In this document: positions 1-4,670 of the stretch, in pieces
Numbering within the stretch: the stretch's first letter is position 1
Layout of the letters: every line of letters starts with the position of its first letter
Source: Betaproteobacteria bacterium
Lineage (GTDB): Bacteria; Pseudomonadota; Gammaproteobacteria; Burkholderiales; Burkholderiaceae_C
Assembly: GCA_009927195.1 (NCBI GenBank)
Contig: RFNL01000167.1
Span: 1 to 6,194, forward strand
DNA length: 6,194 nt
Direction: 5' to 3'
Notes under the pieces: generated by a model
Told to the model about the DNA's origin: nothing
Seen by the model: the letters and a program-made list of their open reading frames with translations, nothing else
The model's database searches: none
Translations under genes and position numbers: made by a program

Positions 1-9
1 TTTACTCAT
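1..9 (-). CDS. Possible start of a divergent gene leaving the window to the left (3 codons)
   Basis: Read on the minus strand, positions 9 to 1 are ATG AGT AAA (Met-Ser-Lys). A good Shine-Dalgarno-like AAGGAAG lies at 25-19, 9 nt upstream of the ATG. Only three codons are inside the window, so neither product nor family can be named. The call rests solely on the start codon, the spacing of the ribosome-binding site and the fact that a divergent gene would explain the 124-bp non-coding gap before the SET gene. A chance match is possible. Confidence 0.35.
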
Positions 10-18
10 AAAAAATAG

Positions 19-25
19 CTTCCTT
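19..25 (-). promoter_or_regulatory. Shine-Dalgarno-like site for the possible leftward gene
   Basis: The minus strand reads AAGGAAG here, complementary to the 16S rRNA 3' end. It sits 9 nt upstream of an ATG at positions 9-7. It is the best ribosome-binding site in the left intergenic region and is what decides the proposed divergent start. Confidence 0.35.
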
Positions 26-46
26 GTGTTGCCTGGTGCTGGACGC

Positions 47-74
47 TTGGCGGATCATGGCATGACCCTACAAT
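47..74 (+). promoter_or_regulatory. Candidate sigma-70-type promoter for the SET-birA cluster
   Basis: A TTGGCG (47-52, four of six matches to the -35 consensus) and a TACAAT (69-74, five of six matches to the -10) are separated by 16 bp. Transcription would begin near 81, just before the alternating purine/pyrimidine tract, giving a leader of about 50 nt. A second -10-like TATAAA lies at 117-122 but has no -35 partner at a suitable distance. The assignment is by eye only. Confidence 0.35.
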
Positions 75-82
75 GCGCCTCT

Positions 83-120
83 CGCACGCGCACGCGCGCG
101 CACGCATGTGCATGCATATA
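83..120. repeat. 38-bp perfectly alternating pyrimidine/purine tract (Z-DNA candidate)
   Basis: From C83 to A120 every base alternates pyrimidine-purine without a break. The left part (83-105) is CG/CA steps only, the strongest class of Z-forming dinucleotides. The right part (106-120) is mixed CA, TG and TA steps and includes the 8-bp palindrome TGCATGCA (109-116). The tract ends 13 bp before the TTG start of the SET gene. If the promoter at 47-74 is right, the tract lies in the 5' leader; otherwise it is in the promoter region of two divergent genes. Alternating GC/CA runs of this length are known to adopt Z-form under negative supercoiling. The pattern is seen directly; any role is inferred. 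Confidence 0.8.
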
Positions 121-133
121 AATTAACAGAGTT

Positions 134-727
134 TTGACCTTGGCCAAAAATAACCCTGTCGCAACCCCATCCGGTCGGCGCATTCAAACCCGTCGCTCGG
201 GGGTGCATGGCAAAGGCGTCTTCGCGGTGCAGCCCATCCCCAAGGGCGACACGGTGATCGAATATGTGGGCGAGATCATCACCTGGAAAGAGGCCGATCG
301 CCGCCACCCGCACGACCCCAAAGACCCCAACCACACGTTTTATTTTCACATCGACGACAAACACGTCATTGACGCTTTGTACGGAGGCAACTCATCGCGC
401 TGGATCAACCATGCGTGCGAGCCTAATTGCGAAGCCGATGTCGAAGAAGGGCGGGTATTCATCAAGGCGTTGCGCAACATCCGGCCCGGCGAGGAGTTGA
501 ATTACGACTACGGCTTGGTGATTGATGCCCCCCTCACCCCAGAACTCAAGGCCGAATACGCCTGCTGGTGTGGGGCTTCGAGTTGTCGCGGCACGATGCT
601 GGCCAGCGCTGATGAAGATCAAAAATCCAAAAAGAAGAAGAAAAAGAAAGACAAAAAAAAGCGCCAAAAGGCCAAAGACAAACGCCGCGCAGCGCGACGG
701 GCATCCAAAGCAGACGAGCCCAACTGA
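134..727 (+). CDS. SET-domain protein-lysine methyltransferase with lysine-rich tail
   Basis: This 197-residue protein is a compact SET-domain enzyme, expected to transfer methyl groups from S-adenosylmethionine to lysine side chains. Visible motifs in order: GVHGKGVFA (23-31), EYVGEII (43-49), the catalytic/cofactor motif RWINHACEPNC (89-99), GEELNYDY (119-126) and a post-SET cysteine cluster CWCGASSC (144-151). Cys95, 144, 146 and 151 are placed to bind the post-SET zinc as in eukaryotic enzymes. The C-terminus from about 164 to 191 is almost only Lys/Arg and could bind nucleic acid or acidic partners. The start is uncertain: an in-frame stop at 119-121 limits it, and TTG134 or TTG140 are the options. 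The AG-rich CAGAG (127-131) suits TTG140 better. birA follows after 4 bp. SET proteins of this kind occur in bacteria including Burkholderiales; the substrate here cannot be told. Confidence 0.9.
   Translation: MTLAKNNPVATPSGRRIQTRRSGVHGKGVFAVQPIPKGDTVIEYVGEIITWKEADRRHPHDPKDPNHTFYFHIDDKHVIDALYGGNSSRWINHACEPNCEADVEEGRVFIKALRNIRPGEELNYDYGLVIDAPLTPELKAEYACWCGASSCRGTMLASADEDQKSKKKKKKKDKKKRQKAKDKRRAARRASKADEPN
653..661 (+). other. A8-G slippery run inside the SET gene tail
   Basis: Eight adenines followed by G encode Lys-Lys-Lys in the SET frame. Split by that frame, the run contains A-AAA-AAG, the heptamer of the E. coli dnaX -1 frameshift site. Skipping one base (or RNA lacking one A) moves reading into the birA frame, which is open from here through the birA start at 732. 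A -1 shift instead stays open until a TGA at 853-855. No stimulating stem-loop was evident. The sequence is certain; slippage is hypothetical. Confidence 0.3.
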
Positions 728-731
728 CACC

Positions 732-1565
732 ATGGCCGAGGTGCGCCTGTGGAACGACACGGCTGTGCAAGCCCTCACCGAGGCCACGCGAGGGCTGTGT
801 GCCGATGCCAAGGTCGAGGTGGTTGATTGCATCGACTCCACCAACACCGAATTGATGCGCCGTGGCCAAGGATCATTGAGCGCCCCCATCTTGTTGGTGG
901 CTTTGTCACAAAGCGCTGGCCGCGGGCGCATGGGCCGAGAGTGGTTGGCACCCGCCGGCCACGGGCTGACGTTTTCCTGGGGCATGCCCATGGCTGTGTC
1001 CGATTGGTCAGGCTTGTCGTTGGCCGTGGGTTTGTCCATGGCCGAGGCCTTGGATCCGCAAGGCCATTGGGGCCTGCGTTTGAAGTGGCCCAATGACCTG
1101 TGGTGGCAACCCGATCAGACGGCGCGCAAGCTGGGCGGCATCTTGATCGAAACCCAAGCTGCTGCGGCCAGTGCCGCGGCGCGGCGCTGGTGTGTGGTGG
1201 GTGTGGGACTGAACTTGTTGTCGCCCCCGACCAGCGATTGGCAGGTGCCACCGGTGGGGTGGTGCGAAATCACCGGCGAGCCTCTGGCGTGTGCACCCGC
1301 TGTGTTGCAGCGTTGCGTGACCGCTTTGTTGCCCGCCATGTCGGCCTTTGAGCGCCACGGGTTTGCCCCTTTGGTGGACCAATTCGCGCTGCGCGATGCC
1401 CTGCGTGGACTCGACGTGGCCTTGAGCGATGGCCGTCAGGGGCGGGCCATGGGTGTCGATGCCCAAGGGGCCATGCTTTTGCAAACACCACAAGGTTTGC
1501 AGCGGGTGCACAGCGCCGATGTGAGCGTGAGGCCGCAGTCCCTCTGCGGGGCAGACCATGTTTGA
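732..1565 (+). CDS. birA: Biotin--[acetyl-CoA-carboxylase] ligase, catalytic-only form
   Basis: This 277-residue enzyme activates biotin with ATP to biotinyl-AMP and attaches it to the lysine of biotin carboxyl carrier domains, in the cytoplasm. Family motifs are clear: DSTNTEL (35-41), the adenylate loop GRGRMGR (63-69), KWPND (118-122), KLGGILIE (133-140, with the expected biotin-contacting Lys133) and GVGLN (157-161). A short C-terminal domain (about 215-264) fits the SH3-like BPL_C fold. The N-terminal winged-helix domain of E. coli BirA is absent, so it should not repress biotin genes. ATG732 is preferred because family homology begins soon after it, although the frame is open upstream to 522 across the SET gene. 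It starts 4 bp after the SET stop and overlaps the next gene by 8 bp, suggesting cotranscription. Confidence 0.93.
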   Translation: MAEVRLWNDTAVQALTEATRGLCADAKVEVVDCIDSTNTELMRRGQGSLSAPILLVALSQSAGRGRMGREWLAPAGHGLTFSWGMPMAVSDWSGLSLAVGLSMAEALDPQGHWGLRLKWPNDLWWQPDQTARKLGGILIETQAAAASAAARRWCVVGVGLNLLSPPTSDWQVPPVGWCEITGEPLACAPAVLQRCVTALLPAMSAFERHGFAPLVDQFALRDALRGLDVALSDGRQGRAMGVDAQGAMLLQTPQGLQRVHSADVSVRPQSLCGADHV

Positions 1566-1776
1566 CCGTCGCATGGTGGTGTTGCTTTTACTGGTGGCCA
1601 ACATTGCTTTTGGGGCCTGGTCCAATGGCTGGTTGAGCCCTTGGGGCTGGGCGCCAGCCACCGAGTCAGAGCCCCAACGCTTGGGCCAGCAGGTCGCGCC
1701 TGAAAAATTGCAGCTTCAAATCGACCCTGCACCGGTCGAAGCAGCGACGACGCAGCCCAAGGACCCGCGTCCCTGA
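1558..1776 (+). CDS. Small membrane-anchored or secreted hypothetical protein (72 aa)
   Basis: Function unknown. The protein has a short basic start (Asp3-Arg4-Arg5), one hydrophobic segment at about 6-21 that could be a transmembrane anchor or uncleaved signal, a Trp/Gly/Pro-rich stretch (22-33), the string SEPQRLGQQVAPEKLQL (37-53) and a Pro/Ala/Thr-rich tail. From memory, larger proteins with a similar N-terminus and EPQRL..Q..PE.L string, sometimes ending in a SPOR peptidoglycan-binding domain, sit near birA/coaX in other Burkholderiales; this one would be a short version without SPOR. Its ATG overlaps the last 8 bp of birA, with a weak GGGG (1548-1551) as ribosome-binding site, so translation probably depends on birA. 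The conserved-looking string and the tight coupling argue that it is a real gene. Confidence 0.75.
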   Translation: MFDRRMVVLLLLVANIAFGAWSNGWLSPWGWAPATESEPQRLGQQVAPEKLQLQIDPAPVEAATTQPKDPRP

Positions 1777-1786
1777 GCGACGCTCA
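1774..1786. repeat. Small palindrome joining the two convergent stop codons
   Basis: TGAGC (1774-1778) and GCTCA (1782-1786) are a perfect 5-bp inverted repeat around GAC. Its ends are the TGA of the rightward 72-aa gene and the TGA of the leftward cytochrome gene. Only 7 bp (1777-1783) separate the two coding regions. The stem is short and no T-run follows on either strand, so it is a poor intrinsic terminator. No other terminator is visible at this junction. Confidence 0.4.
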
Positions 1787-2977
1787 AGGGCGGTATCCGT
1801 CAGTCAGGGTTGTTAAAAATGCCAGCACATCTTCCACCTCTGCAGCGTTGAGGGCTGGTGCTGCACCCAAGGCACGGTCGTAAGGCACCTCGCTTTGGTT
1901 GACATGCGGGTGCCAGCGCTTGGGCAAGTCGTTGAAGCGCTCCACCTGACCATTGGCGCGCAGGGGGTACCAGCGCTCGGGATGGGTATCGCGCTCGACA
2001 TAAAAGTGCAACACCTCAGACAGGGAGTTGAACTGCCCATTGTGGAAAAACACCCGCTTGGTCGCCACATTGCGCAAAGTGGGCACCTTGAAGGCGCCGC
2101 ACAGATCGGTGCGTTGGCGCAGCGTACCGTCGGGGCGAGCACACAATCCCAGGTCGTGGCTGCCGGGTGCTTGGGTGGGGATCAGTTTCGGGTTGCGCGG
2201 CACGCCCAGATTGTCGTAGCTGTGATCGGTGAACAAGGGGTGACGGCCGTCGGGTCCCAAGTCTGCGGTGTGGCAAGCGGCGCAATTGCCTTTTTGGGGG
2301 TCTTTGAACAGCGCCCAACCCCTTGCCTGGGCCGGTGAAAGCGTGGCTTGCCCGCGCAAAAACGCATCGAACAAACTGTCGAAGGGCTGAAACTGCGGGT
2401 CTTCGCTTTGGTAGCGCGCCAAGGCCAGCGCCACCGCCTCCAATGCGGCTTGCGGTTGTTGCCACAGGTGCGCGCCAAAAACCTCTTCGAACAGACGCGC
2501 ATGGGGGCCTTGGGACAAGCGCTGCACCAAGGCGGCGGCGTTGTCGTTGGCCATCTCTTTGGGGTGCAGCAAGGGGCCAATGGCTTGTGCTTGCAAGCTG
2601 TTGGCCCGGCCATCCCAGAAGAACCCCCCGCTCGGCTTGCCCTGCGCATCCAGGCCAAAGGCCGGCGTGAAAGACAAATAGCGCAGCGAGGGCGTGCTGC
2701 GCTGGCCCATTTGGTCCATCTGGGGCCCGCCCATTTGGGTCGGCAAATCGTTGGCCGGGGCATGCGCAGCGCTGGGGTCGTGGCAGCCCGCACAAGACAA
2801 CTTCCCAGAGGCCGACAAGCTGGGGTCATGGAACAGGCGCAGCCCCAACTGGGCTTGAGGCGACAGCGCAACTGGCGCCGGGGCAGGGGTTAGCCATCCC
2901 AAGGTGAGCGCCAGCGCCAAAGTGAAAGCGGCAGTGGCCCAGACCAGTCTTTTCAGGGTTAACGGGGGTTTTTTCAT
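1784..2977 (-). CDS. Exported di-heme c-type cytochrome, cytochrome c peroxidase/MauG family
   Basis: This 397-residue protein is predicted to act in the periplasm, reducing peroxide or carrying out a MauG-like oxidation. Residues 1 to about 34 form a signal peptide (Lys-rich start, then a long hydrophobic core). Two heme-attachment motifs are present: CAGCH (62-66) and CAACH (232-236). FFWDGRA (119-125) is the family motif with the tryptophan between the hemes. FKVPTLRNVA (296-305) and FFHNGQF (310-316) follow. Tyr326 falls 12 residues after the Gly of HNG, where classical peroxidases have the Met ligand and MauG has Tyr. Cys279 and Cys293 could pair. ATG2977 is preferred to an upstream in-frame start at 3016: it begins the signal peptide directly and overlaps the permease stop as ATGA, with a close AGGA (2983-2980). 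The Tyr assignment is from remembered alignments. Confidence 0.88.
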   Translation of the reverse strand: MKKPPLTLKRLVWATAAFTLALALTLGWLTPAPAPVALSPQAQLGLRLFHDPSLSASGKLSCAGCHDPSAAHAPANDLPTQMGGPQMDQMGQRSTPSLRYLSFTPAFGLDAQGKPSGGFFWDGRANSLQAQAIGPLLHPKEMANDNAAALVQRLSQGPHARLFEEVFGAHLWQQPQAALEAVALALARYQSEDPQFQPFDSLFDAFLRGQATLSPAQARGWALFKDPQKGNCAACHTADLGPDGRHPLFTDHSYDNLGVPRNPKLIPTQAPGSHDLGLCARPDGTLRQRTDLCGAFKVPTLRNVATKRVFFHNGQFNSLSEVLHFYVERDTHPERWYPLRANGQVERFNDLPKRWHPHVNQSEVPYDRALGAAPALNAAEVEDVLAFLTTLTDGYRP

Positions 2978-4611
2978 GGTCCTGTGGGGCGATGGCGCAA
3001 ACTGTGGCTGAGCCACGCCACGGGCAAGAGGCCCACCAAGACCAGGGTCAGTGAAGGCAAGGCCGCCTCGCCCAATCGTTCATCTCGTGCCAGTTGGTAG
3101 GCCATCACGGCCAAGGTGTCGGTGTTGAAGGGGCGCAGCATCAAAGTAGCGGGCAGCTCTTTCATCACGTCGACCAACACCAATAACAATGCCGCCAGCA
3201 GGCTGCGCTCCAGCAGGGGAGCGTGCACGCGCCTGAGCAGTGTTGAAGCCGACGTGCCCAGCATGCGCGAGCTCTCATCCAGGCTCAAGGGAATGCGCGC
3301 ATAGCCGCTTTGGACCGATTGCAACGCCACCGCCACAAAACGCACCAAATACGCCCACACCAGGCCCATCACGGTCGCAGTGATCCATGTACCGGCTTGG
3401 CTGTCGGGCCAGTGCTGTTGCAGCCATCCCAGGGGCAACAACATCCCCACCACAATGACCGCCCCCGGCACCGCATAGCCCAGCCCTGCCCACTGAACGG
3501 CCCAGCGCCCCAAACGGTGCGGGCGCGTGCGGGCTTGATAAGCCAAGGCCAGAGCCAGCCCCACAGCCAATACCGCCGTCATGCCACCCAGGCGCAGGCT
3601 GTGCCAGGTCCAGTGGGCAAAGCGCATCCAAGGTAAATTCGTCTCTCCCGCCTGGGCCAGGGCGTTCAACAAAATCAGCACGGGCAACCCAAAACCCAGC
3701 CATACGGGCAGGCTGCACAAGCCCCACGCCATGACGGCTTTGGCCCCGCGCAGGCGCAGGGGCTTGGCCTCCTGCCCGGTGTTACCCGCGGCCAGGCTGG
3801 CAAAGCGCAGTCGCGCTTGAGCGGACTGCTCCAAGTGCAGCATCAAGGCCACCAACAGCAGCAAAAGGGTGGCCAATTGGGCCGCGGCCACCCGGTTGTC
3901 CATCACCAGCCAGGCTTTGTAGATGCCAGCGGTGAAAGTTTGCACGCCAAAGTAGCTGGCCACGCCAAAGTCGGCCAAGGTCTCCATCAGCGCCAACGCC
4001 GTGCCCGCCGCAATCGCCGGGCGCGCCAAAGGCAAGGCCAAGCGCCATATGCGCCGCCACAGCGGTGCGCCCAGCAAGCGGGCAGCCTCCATCAGTGGCG
4101 AGGCACGTTCGGTCAAAGCGGTGCGGGCCAGCAAATACACATAGGGGTACAGGCACAGGCTCAAGACAGTGGCCGCGCCCCACAGGCTTCGGATGTCAGG
4201 CCACAGCGCGCCTTGCCAACCAAAGGTCTGGCGCAGCCCCATTTGCAGCGGCCCGCTGAATTGCAAAAAATCGGTGTAGGCGTAGGCCACCACATAAGCG
4301 GGCATGGCCAGCGGCAGCAACAAGGCCCACTCCAATGTTTTGCGGCCCGGGAAATCAAACAAGCTCACCGCCAGAGCCGTACCCGTGCCCAACACCACCA
4401 CGCCAGCGCCGACCCACAGGCACAACACCACACTGGTCCAGGCGTAGTCGGGCAGCACGGATTGGGCCATCTCGCGCAAGATGACAGCACTCTCGCCGCT
4501 CCACTGCAGCCAAGAGGCCAGCACCATCAGCACAGGCATGAACAGCAGTGCCATGACCACGGCCAAACCGGCGCTGGTCGAAGTCAGCAAAGAGGGCAAT
4601 GGAGAACGCAT
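2974..4611 (-). CDS. fbpB: Fe(III)-type ABC transporter permease, fused double-domain (FbpB/SfuB family)
   Basis: This 545-residue inner-membrane protein carries two binding-protein-dependent permease domains in one chain, as in FbpB, SfuB and AfuB. About 12 hydrophobic segments can be seen, roughly at 13-35, 58-84, 93-113, 143-163, 193-212, 243-259, 293-317, 338-358, 374-395, 409-430, 468-486 and 518-535. Each half has an EAA-type loop for docking the ATPase: EAARLLGAPLWRR (175-187) and ESSRMLGTSASTLLRR (446-461). ADFGVASYFGVQTFTAGIY (213-231) and KELPATLMLRPFNTDTLA (484-501) are typical of iron permeases. The partner ATPase lies divergently, 59 bp away. The stop overlaps the cytochrome gene as ATGA, so the two are translationally coupled. 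No Shine-Dalgarno precedes ATG4611. The substrate is inferred from family; thiamine or other anion importers are related but less similar. Confidence 0.9.
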   Translation of the reverse strand: MRSPLPSLLTSTSAGLAVVMALLFMPVLMVLASWLQWSGESAVILREMAQSVLPDYAWTSVVLCLWVGAGVVVLGTGTALAVSLFDFPGRKTLEWALLLPLAMPAYVVAYAYTDFLQFSGPLQMGLRQTFGWQGALWPDIRSLWGAATVLSLCLYPYVYLLARTALTERASPLMEAARLLGAPLWRRIWRLALPLARPAIAAGTALALMETLADFGVASYFGVQTFTAGIYKAWLVMDNRVAAAQLATLLLLLVALMLHLEQSAQARLRFASLAAGNTGQEAKPLRLRGAKAVMAWGLCSLPVWLGFGLPVLILLNALAQAGETNLPWMRFAHWTWHSLRLGGMTAVLAVGLALALAYQARTRPHRLGRWAVQWAGLGYAVPGAVIVVGMLLPLGWLQQHWPDSQAGTWITATVMGLVWAYLVRFVAVALQSVQSGYARIPLSLDESSRMLGTSASTLLRRVHAPLLERSLLAALLLVLVDVMKELPATLMLRPFNTDTLAVMAYQLARDERLGEAALPSLTLVLVGLLPVAWLSHSLRHRPTGP

Positions 4612-4621
4612 AAGGGGATGG

Positions 4622-4627
4622 ATTGTA
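4622..4627 (-). promoter_or_regulatory. -10-like hexamer for the permease-cytochrome operon
   Basis: The minus strand reads TACAAT (4627 to 4622), ending 10 nt before the permease ATG. The expected transcript start near 4615 would leave a leader of about 4 nt, which fits the absence of any Shine-Dalgarno sequence. The -35 position is C-rich and does not match consensus, so an activator or other factor may be needed, or the match may be fortuitous. Confidence 0.35.
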
Positions 4628-4657
4628 GGGACGGGCCTGGCGCTGGGGGGCGCTGCC

Positions 4658-4663
4658 TACAAT
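4658..4663 (+). promoter_or_regulatory. -10-like hexamer for the ATPase gene, suggesting a leaderless transcript
   Basis: TACAAT (4658-4663) ends 7 nt before the ATPase ATG at 4671, so transcription would begin at or next to the start codon. The intervening bases are CACCTCC, which resembles the anti-Shine-Dalgarno rather than a ribosome-binding site. This favours leaderless initiation. No good -35 hexamer lies 16-18 bp upstream. Confidence 0.35.
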
Positions 4664-4670
4664 CACCTCC

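Larger units (their letters stand above)
4621..4664. repeat. 9-bp inverted repeat in the divergent fbpB/fbpC promoter region
   Basis: GATTGTAGG (4621-4629) and CCTACAATC (4656-4664) are perfect reverse complements separated by 26 bp. Each arm contains the outward-facing TACAAT hexamer of one of the two divergent genes. The arms may simply be two copies of the same -10 context, or a dyad site for one regulator acting on both genes. No recognisable Fur box (GATAATGATAATCATTATC-like) is present in the 59-bp gap. Confidence 0.5.

Noticed and set aside
83..120. CRISPR-like or tandem repeat array
   Set aside because: The repetition is of dinucleotide type without spaced repeat units; it is better described as an alternating pyrimidine/purine tract.
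522..731. Upstream extension of birA by 70 codons through the SET gene
   Set aside because: The frame is open, but this segment is a shifted reading of the SET tail and shows no biotin-ligase homology. ATG732 lies 4 bp after the SET stop and precedes the family domain. It is only considered as a frameshift product.
392..1093. Minus-strand open frame across the SET/birA junction
   Set aside because: The composition is that of a shadow frame. The phenylalanine/leucine-rich part is just the complement of the lysine codons, not a membrane segment.
1774..1786. Bidirectional intrinsic terminator
   Set aside because: The stem has only 5 bp, and neither strand has a T-run after it.
2978..3016. Earlier in-frame start for the cytochrome gene
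   Set aside because: It would add 13 residues in front of a normal Lys-rich signal peptide start and overlap the permease more deeply. ATG2977 gives a standard signal peptide and an ATGA coupling.
4612..4670. Fur box in the divergent region
   Set aside because: Expected for an iron transporter, but nothing close to the 19-bp Fur consensus or repeated GATAAT hexamers is present. The 9-bp inverted repeat does not resemble it.
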